From the NCBI RefSeq assembly GCF_009707515.1, contig NZ_WLYI01000029.1:23578-87577 (forward strand): a stretch of DNA of 64,000 nucleotides, read 5' to 3'. The translations under genes were made by a program, and so were the position numbers. The DNA comes from Pseudomonas karstica. Its GTDB lineage: Bacteria; Pseudomonadota; Gammaproteobacteria; Pseudomonadales; Pseudomonadaceae. The notes beneath the pieces were generated by a model. That model searched no databases and was not told the DNA's origin. It worked only from the letters and a program-made list of their open reading frames with translations. This document shows, piece after piece, positions 17,601 to 25,030 of this stretch; position 1 is the stretch's first letter, and every line of letters begins with the position of its first letter.

Positions 17601-19576
17601 GCCTGATGGCCCAGGCCTGGACCGATGATCGCTACGGCATGGCCGAAGGCAAGACGGTGATCGCTGCGCCGCTGGTTGCCGAGCTTTCGGCGCCGCGCTT
17701 CCTGGCCGGGGGTGACCAGACTCGGTTGGCGCTGGACTTGTCCAATTTGTCGGGCAACGCGCAGAAGCTTGATGTGCAATTGACCGCCGAAGGCCAACTG
17801 ACGTTGCTGGGCGATCCCTCGCAAAGCGTGCAGTTGACCCAGGGCCAGCGCACTACGTTGCAGGTTCCGGTGCGTGCGCTGGGCGGGTTTGGTCAGGGCA
17901 AGGTCAAGGTCACGGTCAATGGCCTGGCCCTGCCGGGCGAAAACCTGCCGCCGTTTACCCGCGAATGGACCTTGGGCGTGCGCCCGGCTTATCCGGCATT
18001 GCTTAAGCAATACCGCGCGGTGCTCAAGGATCAAACCTGGAGTTTGCCGGACGCCGAACTGGCGTTGTTCGAACCGGCCGGGCGTGAGGCACTGTTGAGC
18101 CTGTCGAGCCGGCCGCCATTGAACCTTGGCGAACAGATCCGTGCGCTCAAGGCTTATCCCTATGGCTGCCTGGAACAAACCGCTAGCGGGCTGTACCCAT
18201 CGTTGTATGCCGATACGCAAGTGTTGGCGCGCCTGGGCCTCAAGGGCGAGCCGGATGCCGAGCGCAAACGCAAGATCGAGTTGGGTATTGAGCGTTTGTT
18301 GGGCATGCAGCGCTACAACGGCAGCTTCGGTTTGTGGGGGGCCGATGGTGAGGAAGAATACTGGCTGACGGCCTATGTCACTGACTTCCTGCTGCGGGCT
18401 CGCGACCAAGGGTTCGCTGTGCCGTCCGAGGCGCTGAAGAAAGCCAGTGAGCGCCTGCTGCGTTATGTGCAGGAGCGCAACCTGATCGATGTCGACTACA
18501 GCGACAATGCCGACCACACCCGGTTCGCTGTGCAGGCCTATGCCGGCATGGTCCTGGCCCGTAGTCAGCAGGCGCCGTTGGGGGCTTTGCGCAGCTTGTT
18601 CGAGCGGCGTACCGACGTCCGTTCCGGTTTGCCGCTGGTGCAGTTGGCTATCGCCTTGCAGAAGATGGGCGATCAGCCCCGTGCCGATCAGGCCTTGATT
18701 GCCGGGCTGGCGGTGAAGCGCAAAGCCAATGAATGGTTGGCGGACTACGGCAGCCCGTTGCGCGACCAGGCGATGATTCTGGCATTGCTGGAGGAGAACG
18801 ATCTGGCCAAGGGCAAACGTGAAGAGCGACTGTTCGAGCTGTCGGACCAGATGGCGGCCAGCCAGTGGTTGTCGACCCAGGAGCGCAACTCATTGTTCCT
18901 TGCCGGGCGCACCTTGCTGGGTAAACCCGAAGCCAACTGGACCGCACAGCTCACCAGCGGTGGCGAAACCCGCGAGCTGAATAACGGCCAGTCGGGCCTG
19001 AAGCTGGAAGGGGCGTTGCTGGCATCACCGCTGACCTTGCGTAACCAGGGCAGCGAGCCGATCTACCAGCAACTGAGCATTTCCGGTTATCCACAGCAGT
19101 CACCGGCCGCCGGTGGCGAGAACCTGAGTATTCGTCGTGAGTACCTGGGGATGAATGGCCAGCCGCTGAACTTGCATAATCTCAATAGCGGCGACCTGGT
19201 GCTGGTACACCTGGCTGTCAGCGCCAAGCAACGGGTGCCGGACGCTCTGGTGGTGGACCTGTTGCCCGCCGGCCTGGAGCTGGAGAACCAGAACCTGGCA
19301 CAAAGCGCCGCCAGCCTGGAAAACGCCAGCAGCCAGGTCAAGGAATGGCGTGAGTCGATGCAGAACGCGTCCCTCAAACACCAGGAGTTCCGCGATGATC
19401 GGTATGTGGCAGCGCTGAATCTGGATGGCTATGGCACCACGCACCTGCTGTATCTGGCGCGAGCCGTGACGCCGGGAACTTACCGTGTGCCGCCGCCGCA
19501 AGTGGAGTCGATGTACCGGCCGAACTGGCAGGCGGTGGGGGAAACCCCGGCGGACATGGTGATCAAGGGCCGCTAA
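14681..19576 (+). CDS. Bacterial alpha-2-macroglobulin lipoprotein (YfhM-like)
   Basis: Giant periplasmic lipoprotein thought to trap proteases that breach the outer membrane. 1631 aa from ATG 14681. The signal peptide ends in the lipobox LLSAC with the lipidated Cys at residue 18. MG-type beta domains fill the N-terminal two thirds. The thioester motif GCLEQ is intact, with Cys at about residue 1163 in YPYGCLEQT, inside the alpha-alpha thioester domain, so this is the reactive type. The frame is open up to 14606, but only 14681 gives a signal peptide. It is followed by pbpC, the classic yfhM-pbpC pairing. Confidence 0.94.
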   Translation: MLNKGLFLACALALLSACDSSDKAAAPPAPAAATVPVQVKPAVDVAALKQRYAGRELSVVDVSEVQLDGASTLSVSFSIPLDPEQKLDGKLHLVDSKSGKVDGAWELSDNLMELRLRHLEPQRKLVLTVDAGLRAVNGAKLAAEYTSRLETRDLQATVGFASRGTLLPTRLAEGLPVIALNVDKIDVEFFRIKPESLPAFLTRWGRNSSLQSYESRELLPMADLVYSGRFDLNPVRNTRETLLLPIAGLKPLQQPGVYLAVMRASGTYDYSQPATLFTLSDIGLSVHRYQNRLDVFTQALEGGKALDGVDLEVLDAEGRVLGQGKTEKGGHAELPLPKKAQVLLAKQGDQTSMLRLDSAALDLAEFDIGGQPAHPLQFFVFGPRDLYRPGETVLLNALLRDKDGKAVKPQPVSVEVRRPDEQVSRKFVWDADASGLYQYSLQLAGEAPTGRWQLVFDLGDGKPQLYEFLVEDFLPERLALELKGSDTPLKPADNATIHVNGRYLYGAPASGNRVSGQVYVRPLREAVKSLPGYQFGSVTEEELSQDFELDESVLDVNGEELLTLESKWADVKSPLQLIVQASLQESGGRPITRRLVQPVWPAKQLPGLRGLFEGKETNGDGPVEFEVLVANQDGQKLAAENLKVRLVRERRDYYWNYSDNDGWSYHYNEKFLNLDEQTVTIKAGDTAKASFQVEWGPYRVEVEDPQTGLISSVRFWAGYQAQDNTEGGAVRPDQVKLALDKPAYGDGDTATVTVTPPAAGKGYLLLESSEGPLWWQEIEVPAEGKSFAVKLDPKWSRHDLYVSALVVRAGERKANITPKRAVGLLHLPLDRTQRKLGVTLAAPEKMRPKQPLTVKITARNTDGSVPKQVHVLLAAVDVGILNITEYPTPDPYSSLFGRKAYGVDQFDIYGQLIEAGQGRLASLAFGGDAALAKGGKRPDTSVTIVALQSAPVTLNDQGEGEVSVNIPDFNGELRLMAQAWTDDRYGMAEGKTVIAAPLVAELSAPRFLAGGDQTRLALDLSNLSGNAQKLDVQLTAEGQLTLLGDPSQSVQLTQGQRTTLQVPVRALGGFGQGKVKVTVNGLALPGENLPPFTREWTLGVRPAYPALLKQYRAVLKDQTWSLPDAELALFEPAGREALLSLSSRPPLNLGEQIRALKAYPYGCLEQTASGLYPSLYADTQVLARLGLKGEPDAERKRKIELGIERLLGMQRYNGSFGLWGADGEEEYWLTAYVTDFLLRARDQGFAVPSEALKKASERLLRYVQERNLIDVDYSDNADHTRFAVQAYAGMVLARSQQAPLGALRSLFERRTDVRSGLPLVQLAIALQKMGDQPRADQALIAGLAVKRKANEWLADYGSPLRDQAMILALLEENDLAKGKREERLFELSDQMAASQWLSTQERNSLFLAGRTLLGKPEANWTAQLTSGGETRELNNGQSGLKLEGALLASPLTLRNQGSEPIYQQLSISGYPQQSPAAGGENLSIRREYLGMNGQPLNLHNLNSGDLVLVHLAVSAKQRVPDALVVDLLPAGLELENQNLAQSAASLENASSQVKEWRESMQNASLKHQEFRDDRYVAALNLDGYGTTHLLYLARAVTPGTYRVPPPQVESMYRPNWQAVGETPADMVIKGR

Positions 19577-19587
19577 ACGCAACTAAC

Positions 19588-19687
19588 TGTAGGAGCGGGC
19601 TGGCCCGCAAAAAACGCAGAGGCACCGCGTTTATTCAGAATGCCAGCGTTATCGTTGACGTTCTTCGCGAGCAAGCTCGCTCCTACA
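19588..19687. repeat. REPIN
   Basis: TGTAGGAGCGGGCTGGCCCGC at the left end and TTCGCGAGCAAGCTCGCTCC at the right end face each other across about 100 bp, between the macroglobulin stop and a convergent small gene. Confidence 0.85.
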
Positions 19688-19689
19688 AT

Positions 19690-19983
19690 TTAGTGGACGA
19701 CCCAACTGAGCAGCCACAGCCCAAGCATCAACCAGATAATCCCCATGATGATCGAGGCTCGCATGAAGGCGCGGACTGCCGAGTACAGCAACATCAGGCC
19801 GATGATCAAGGTGATGATGCTGATGATCGAGGTGTCCATGCCCAAGGTGCGTGACAGGCCTTCGACAAAGTTGCCGCCGGCATGAGTCAATGCATTGAAT
19901 AATCCACTGAGCCCGTCGACGATAAAACGGATGACGGAACCGAGCGCCTGGCCCAGCCATTCGAAAAAGCTTTCTACCTGCAT
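19690..19983 (-). CDS. Small membrane protein, function unknown
   Basis: 97 aa. The N-terminal half is amphipathic (MQVESFFEWLGQALGSVIRF). Two hydrophobic helices follow at about residues 51-70 (IISIITLIIGLMLLYSAVRA) and 76-95 (IIMGIIWLMLGLWLLSWVV). It sits on the opposite strand between the macroglobulin and pbpC genes, with a REPIN touching its 3' end. I do not recognise a named family. Coding is supported by the clean length, the coherent membrane pattern and a distinct gap on each side. Confidence 0.75.
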   Translation of the reverse strand: MQVESFFEWLGQALGSVIRFIVDGLSGLFNALTHAGGNFVEGLSRTLGMDTSIISIITLIIGLMLLYSAVRAFMRASIIMGIIWLMLGLWLLSWVVH

Positions 19984-20081
19984 ATGTGCGTCCTGATGAA
20001 AAGGTGGGCGTATCTGCCGGACCTGAGCCTTTGGTCGTCAATCCCGTGGGCTAGTTCCGTGAAGCATAGAGGTTTGCCTGG

Positions 20082-22412
20082 GTGAATTTGCGATTAGTTG
20101 CGCGCTGGATCCTCGCCAGTGTGGTGCTGGTGATTGCCTTGCCATGGCTTGCAGACCAAATCTGGCCGCTGCCCTTGCCCAAGGATGACCAGGCTCGCGT
20201 GGTGCTGGCCGAAGATGGTACACCGTTGTGGCGTTTCGCCGATGCCAACGGCGTGTGGCGCTATCCTGTGCAAACCCGTGAGGTGTCGCCGTACTACCTC
20301 GATGCGCTGCTGACTTATGAAGACCGCTGGTTCTACCAGCACCCCGGCATCAACCCGTTGGCCCTGGTGCGCGCCACCTGGCAAAACCTCAGCGATGCAC
20401 GTGTGGTGTCGGGTGGCAGCACGTTGTCGATGCAAGTGGCGCGTTTGCTCGATCCCCATTCGCGCACCTTCCACGGCAAGTTGTGGCAACTGTGGCGCAC
20501 TGCCCAGTTGGAATGGCACTTATCCAAGGACCAGATCCTCAACCTGTACCTGAACCGCGCGCCTTTTGGTGGAACCTTGCAAGGCGTGGCGGCCGCCAGT
20601 TGGGCGTATCTGGGCAAATCACCGCAGCACCTGACCCATGCCGAGGCTGCAATGCTCGCGGTATTGCCCCAGGCACCCAGCCGCTTGCGCCCGGATCGCC
20701 ACCCGCGACGTGCCCAGCAAGCGCGGGACAAGGTGTTGCGCCGGCTGGCCGAGTTTCAGGTGTGGCCGCAGGCTGCCGTCGATGAAGCCCTGGAGGAACC
20801 CTTGCTGCTGGCGCCACGCCTGGAGCCGAGCCTGGCGCCATTGCTGGCGCGCCGTTTGAACCGGCCTGACAGCCCGCCGCTGATACGCACCACCCTGGAC
20901 GCCACCCTGCAGCGTCGTCTTGAAGACTTGTTGCTGGGCTGGCGCGCCCGTTTGCCTGAGCACACTTCGGCGGCGATCCTGGTGGTGGAGGAAGAAACCA
21001 TGGCGGTACGAGCTTACCTGGGGTCGGTGGACATCAACGATGCCCGGCGCTTCGGCCATGTCGACATGATCAGCGCCCTGCGTTCGCCGGGCTCCACCTT
21101 GAAACCCTTCCTTTATGGCATGGCTTTGGACGCTGGGCTGATTCACTCCGAATCGCTGCTGCAGGACGTTCCAAGGCGTTACGGCGATTATCGACCGGGT
21201 AACTTTTCCATGGGGTTCAGCGGCGCGGTGCCGGCCAGTACTGCGTTGTCCAGCTCCTTGAACTTGCCGGCGGTGCAGTTGCTGGAAGCCTACGGGCCGA
21301 AACGTTTTGCTGGCCAAATGCGCATCGCGGGTATGCCTCTGGCATTGCCGGTGCTGGCGGAACCGAACCTGGCGCTGATCCTTGGTGGCGCCGGCAGCCG
21401 CCTGGAGGACCTGGTCAGTGGTTACAGTGCCTTTGCCCGGGACGGCAAGAGCGCCACCCTTCGCCTGCAACCGGACGATGTGCTGCGCGAACGCCCCTTG
21501 TTGTCCCCAGGTTCGGCGTGGATTGTGCGGCGCATTCTCAGTGGCCTGGCGCGACCTGACCGCGACCCCCGGGCCGAGTTGGTACAGCGTCCGGCGCTGG
21601 CCTGGAAAACCGGCACCAGTTATGGCTTTCGCGATGCCTGGGCGATTGGCGTCGGGCCGCGCTATCTGATCGGTGTGTGGATCGGCCGTCCGGATGGCAC
21701 TCCGGTGCCCGGTCAGTTCGGCCTGGCTTCGGCGGCGCCGTTGATGTTGCAAGTACACGACGTGCTGACCAATCGTGACAGCCAGCGCGGTATCAGTGCC
21801 GGGGTCAAACCGGTGCCGATGAACGTCGGCGTCGCTGCCATCTGCTGGCCCCTGGGCCAACCCATGAGTCGCAGCGATCCCAATTGCCGTCGTCAGCGCT
21901 TCGCCTGGACCCTGGATAACACCACGCCGCCGACGTTGCAGGCGCTGGACCAGCCGTTGAGTGTCGGGTTGATGGAGAAAGTCTGGGTCAATGCCAAAGG
22001 GTTGCGGGTGGACGCCAATTGCCCGGGGGCAGTGTCTCGGGATATCGCTGTGTGGCCAGCGCCGCTGGAGCCCTGGTTACCGCGAGTGGAGCGCCGTGAT
22101 GCACGAATCCCGGCGGCCGATCCTGATTGCCCGCCACCGGCGCTGGCGGCGTCTTCGCCGCTGTCTATTGTCGGTGTGCGCGAAGGAGACCGGCTGCGGC
22201 TTCCCGCTGGCAGCCAGCAGCAACTGCGGCTGAAAATCTCCGCCCTGGGCGGCAGTGGCCGACGCTGGTGGTTCCTCAATGGCGCGCCGCTGGGGGATAG
22301 CGCCAATCAGGACAGCATCCATGCCAGTTTCGAGCAGTTGGGGCGTTATCAACTCAGTGTGCTCGATGCAGCCGGCCAGACGGCACGAGTGGAGTTCAGC
22401 GTGGTGGATTGA
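20082..22412 (+). CDS. pbpC: Penicillin-binding protein 1C
   Basis: Bifunctional peptidoglycan synthase anchored in the inner membrane. 776 aa from GTG 20082, with AGAGG at 20068-20072 as ribosome-binding site. Order: N-terminal anchor (about 7-25); glycosyltransferase GT51 domain with EDRWFYQHPGINP and GGSTLSMQVARLL; transpeptidase domain with SPGSTLKPF (active Ser-x-x-Lys) and WKTGTSYGFRDAW (KTG box); and a C-terminal BiPBP_C domain ending in VEFSVVD. It pairs with the upstream macroglobulin gene, as in E. coli yfhM-pbpC. Confidence 0.95.
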   Translation: MNLRLVARWILASVVLVIALPWLADQIWPLPLPKDDQARVVLAEDGTPLWRFADANGVWRYPVQTREVSPYYLDALLTYEDRWFYQHPGINPLALVRATWQNLSDARVVSGGSTLSMQVARLLDPHSRTFHGKLWQLWRTAQLEWHLSKDQILNLYLNRAPFGGTLQGVAAASWAYLGKSPQHLTHAEAAMLAVLPQAPSRLRPDRHPRRAQQARDKVLRRLAEFQVWPQAAVDEALEEPLLLAPRLEPSLAPLLARRLNRPDSPPLIRTTLDATLQRRLEDLLLGWRARLPEHTSAAILVVEEETMAVRAYLGSVDINDARRFGHVDMISALRSPGSTLKPFLYGMALDAGLIHSESLLQDVPRRYGDYRPGNFSMGFSGAVPASTALSSSLNLPAVQLLEAYGPKRFAGQMRIAGMPLALPVLAEPNLALILGGAGSRLEDLVSGYSAFARDGKSATLRLQPDDVLRERPLLSPGSAWIVRRILSGLARPDRDPRAELVQRPALAWKTGTSYGFRDAWAIGVGPRYLIGVWIGRPDGTPVPGQFGLASAAPLMLQVHDVLTNRDSQRGISAGVKPVPMNVGVAAICWPLGQPMSRSDPNCRRQRFAWTLDNTTPPTLQALDQPLSVGLMEKVWVNAKGLRVDANCPGAVSRDIAVWPAPLEPWLPRVERRDARIPAADPDCPPPALAASSPLSIVGVREGDRLRLPAGSQQQLRLKISALGGSGRRWWFLNGAPLGDSANQDSIHASFEQLGRYQLSVLDAAGQTARVEFSVVD

Positions 22413-22422
22413 CCTTACTCAC

Positions 22423-22516
22423 GGTAGGCGCGAGCGTGCTCGCGAAAAAACTGCAGGCCCCGCGACCCACCTGGCGTGCTGCGTTAACGTTTTTCGCGAG
22501 CGAGCTCGCTCCTACA
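22423..22516. repeat. REPIN
   Basis: Inverted REP pair GGTAGGCGCGAGCGTGCTCG and CGCGAGCGAGCTCGCTCCTA about 95 bp long, between pbpC and the MazG-like gene. Confidence 0.85.
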
Positions 22517-22584
22517 CATGCGCATTACGCACGCTTGCCTTCCCCGCTCATCCGCCCGAAGCTATACACCTTCAGGAGCCCCCC

Positions 22585-22893
22585 ATGAACCTCGAACATC
22601 TCACCGAACGCCTGCATCGCATCCGCGATAACAATGATTGGAAGCAATTCCACAGCCCGAAAAACCTGGCCATGGCCGCCAGTGTGGAAATGGCCGAGTT
22701 GGTGGAAATTTTCCAATGGCTGAGCGAAGACCAGTCGCGTCAGTTGCCTGCCGACAAGCTCGCCCATGCCGGTCAGGAGGTGGGTGATATCGTGCTGTAT
22801 CTGCTGTTGCTGTGCAGCGAACTGGGGTTGGATATGGACCAAGTGGTACGCGCCAAGCTGGCTGACAGCGAACGGCGGTTTGCCCATGAGTGA
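22585..22893 (+). CDS. MazG-like nucleotide pyrophosphohydrolase
   Basis: 102 aa from ATG 22585, with AGGAG just upstream; the frame is open further up through the REPIN but not coding. All-alpha NTP pyrophosphatase of the MazG/RS21-C6 group. The metal-binding acidic pairs are visible in EMAELVEIFQW (about residues 36-46) and EVGDIVLYLLLL (about 67-78). Members often cleave non-canonical or dNTPs; the substrate here is unknown. It overlaps cmoM by 8 nt, so the two are co-translated. Confidence 0.9.
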   Translation: MNLEHLTERLHRIRDNNDWKQFHSPKNLAMAASVEMAELVEIFQWLSEDQSRQLPADKLAHAGQEVGDIVLYLLLLCSELGLDMDQVVRAKLADSERRFAHE

Positions 22894-23635
22894 CCGTCAT
22901 TTCGACCAATTGGCCACCCGGTTTGCCGAGAAAATCTACGGCGGGGCCAAGGGCGCGATTCGCCTGGCGGTGTTGCAGGCCGACCTTGTTGAAGCGCTGC
23001 CGGATCGCCCGCTGCGGGTGCTGGATATCGGCGCCGGCCTGGGTCATATGTCGCTGTGGCTGGCTGAGCGTGGTCATCATGTGACCTTGGCCGAACCCGC
23101 CGAGCCGATGCTCGAAGGCGCCCGTCAACGCTTTGCCGACGCTGGGCACACGGCGACTTTTATCCAGGCGCCCTGGCAGGATCTGTTGGGCCAGCTCACC
23201 GAACCCTACGACCTGGTGCTCTGCCACGCCGTGCTGGAATGGCTGGCCGAGCCTCACGCGATCCTGCCGGTGTTGCACCAACTGACGGTGCCCGGCGGCT
23301 GGTTATCCCTGGCTTTTTACAACCGCGATGCGTTGATTTACCGCAATTTGCTCAAGGGCCACTTTCGCAAAATGCGCAAGAATGACATGGCCGGCGAAAA
23401 GCAGAGCCTGACCCCGCAACAGCCCCTTGACCCTCGGGAGTTGGCGGCGCAACTAGAGGGCCTGTGGCAGGTCGAAACCCAGAGTGGCGTGCGGGTGTTC
23501 CACGACTATATGCCGGGGGAGTTCCAGGCTCGTGTCGCGTTGCAGGACTTGTTGGAGATGGAGCTCGCTCACCGTCGTCACCCAAGCTTTGCCGGGCTTG
23601 GGCGTTATTTGCACTGGATCTGCCGTCCGGTTTAA
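22886..23635 (+). CDS. cmoM: tRNA cmo5U methyltransferase CmoM
   Basis: SAM-dependent methylation of 5-carboxymethoxyuridine at the tRNA wobble position. 249 aa from ATG 22886 (MSDRHFDQLATRFAEKIYGG), which parallels the E. coli CmoM N-terminus. SAM motif I is LRVLDIGAGLGHMS. LCHAVLEWLAEPH and GVRVFHDYMP are close matches to the E. coli regions. The frame is open to 22766 but that part overlaps the preceding gene. Good identification from whole-length resemblance. Confidence 0.9.
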   Translation: MSDRHFDQLATRFAEKIYGGAKGAIRLAVLQADLVEALPDRPLRVLDIGAGLGHMSLWLAERGHHVTLAEPAEPMLEGARQRFADAGHTATFIQAPWQDLLGQLTEPYDLVLCHAVLEWLAEPHAILPVLHQLTVPGGWLSLAFYNRDALIYRNLLKGHFRKMRKNDMAGEKQSLTPQQPLDPRELAAQLEGLWQVETQSGVRVFHDYMPGEFQARVALQDLLEMELAHRRHPSFAGLGRYLHWICRPV

Positions 23636-23659
23636 ACGGCGCAAATTGCGGAGGTCGAA

Positions 23660-24265
23660 ATGAAACGCTGTGTTGGATTGATTTTGCTGTCCCTGGGCCT
23701 GGGCGCCTGTTCCAGCAACAACCCTTATGTTGCGGCCTCCAACCCCATGCCCCCGGCGCCTGCCCAAGCGGCCGCCACCTTTGATCGCAGTGCCTACCCG
23801 GCGCCGGTGCGTGATTACGGCGCCTATCGCAATTGGGCCTGGCGCAACGGCCAACTGCCGGCGGGCACGGCCTGGGCTGACTCGGCACAGGTCGCCGAAG
23901 CGGTCAGCGGTGCCCTGGACCAACGCGGCTTGCGCCCGTTGCATGACAACCGGCCACCAGACTTGCTGGTCAGTGCCGATGTACGCCTGGAGAAGCGTCT
24001 GCGCCAGGTCCAGGACGATTATGGTTACGGCTATGGTGGCTACAACCGTTATGGCAATGGCTACGGCATGTACAACAGCGTGCCAGTGGTGCGCACCTAT
24101 GAGGTGCAGGTCGTGGTGGTGCGGGTCAACCTGTTCGACGCCCGCAGTGGCCAGCCGGTGTGGAGCGCCAGTGCCGAAACCGGCAGCCAGGGCAGCCTCG
24201 GCGAGCGCGGTGATGCCTTGCGCCAGGCTGTGCAAAAGGCGATGACGGCGTATCCTCCCAGTTAG
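23660..24265 (+). CDS. DUF4136 lipoprotein (first of a tandem pair)
   Basis: 201 aa. Signal peptide with lipobox LGAC (lipidated Cys at residue 17), so it is membrane anchored. The DUF4136 core shows DYGAYRNWAWRNG and the late NLFDARSGQPVWSASAE...LRQAVQKAMTAYPP. A Gly/Tyr-rich insert (about residues 117-134, repeated GYGG/YGN) sits in the middle. Function unknown. It is followed after 47 nt by a paralogue on the same strand. Confidence 0.85.
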   Translation: MKRCVGLILLSLGLGACSSNNPYVAASNPMPPAPAQAAATFDRSAYPAPVRDYGAYRNWAWRNGQLPAGTAWADSAQVAEAVSGALDQRGLRPLHDNRPPDLLVSADVRLEKRLRQVQDDYGYGYGGYNRYGNGYGMYNSVPVVRTYEVQVVVVRVNLFDARSGQPVWSASAETGSQGSLGERGDALRQAVQKAMTAYPPS

Positions 24266-24312
24266 CAGCTATTCTCATTTCAAGCTCGGGGCCGCCCCTT
24301 GGAGAAAGAATC

Positions 24313-24870
24313 ATGTTTTGTCGTATCGCGTTGCTCGCTTTTGTTGTGCTGCTGGGCGGTTGCCAGACCAGCCAGGTGAACCACGACTTTGACGCCAGCC
24401 GGGACTTTGCCGCCTACCGCAACTGGAGCTGGAAAGAACCGGCCTTGCAGTACCGGCCCGATGATCCGCGGATCAAGAGTGACCTCACCGAACAGCGGAT
24501 TCGCCAGGCCGTGGGCGAGCAACTCGACCAGCGCGGCTTGCGTCCGGCGACGCCCGGTACCAGGGCGGATCTGAATATACAGGCGTACCTGATCGTCGAA
24601 GACCGTCAGCAGCAAGTCAGCACCAATTATGGCGGCGCCTGGGGCGGCCCGTGGAACGGGTATTGGGGCGCGCCGATGTACAACGAGACCCGCAATATCA
24701 CCTACAAGGTCGCGACCCTCCAGATTGATTTGCTGGACGGCAAGGACGGCAAGCTGGTGTGGCGCGGCAGCGATGAGCAAATCCTCAGCGGCACCCCCAG
24801 CCCTCAGGATCGCAGCGCCGCGATCCGGGCAACGGTGACCAAGGTGCTGTCCAACTATCCGCCGCATTGA
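24313..24870 (+). CDS. DUF4136 lipoprotein (second of a tandem pair)
   Basis: 185 aa. Lipobox LGGC (Cys at residue 17). DUF4136 pattern: DFDASRDFAAYRNWSWKEP near the N-terminus and QIDLLDGKDGKLVWRGSDEQ near the C-terminus. It is a diverged paralogue of the preceding gene; both have a Gly/Trp/Tyr-rich middle (here NYGGAWGGPWNGYWGAPMYN). Function unknown. GGAG precedes ATG 24313. Confidence 0.85.
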   Translation: MFCRIALLAFVVLLGGCQTSQVNHDFDASRDFAAYRNWSWKEPALQYRPDDPRIKSDLTEQRIRQAVGEQLDQRGLRPATPGTRADLNIQAYLIVEDRQQQVSTNYGGAWGGPWNGYWGAPMYNETRNITYKVATLQIDLLDGKDGKLVWRGSDEQILSGTPSPQDRSAAIRATVTKVLSNYPPH

Positions 24871-24921
24871 TGGAATCCCAGATAAGAGTGTTTGCCCGCC
24901 TCTTGTGATTCCCTTTCCTCC

Positions 24922-24946
24922 GCCAGTCGCCTTCATGGCGACTGGC
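24922..24946. terminator. Hairpin between DUF4136 and tadG
   Basis: Perfect 10-bp arms GCCAGTCGCC (24922-24931) and GGCGACTGGC (24937-24946) with loop TTCAT. It lies 52 nt after the lipoprotein stop and 85 nt before tadG. No T-tract, so its role as terminator is tentative; it may lie in the tadG leader. Confidence 0.45.
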
Positions 24947-25030
24947 CAGCGCAGCCGCCAACCCTTGTCTACACTGCTGTTCAACACAGGAGAGTAAGCG
25001 CCCGGCCGCTCGCCGGCAAAGGAGCCCCCG

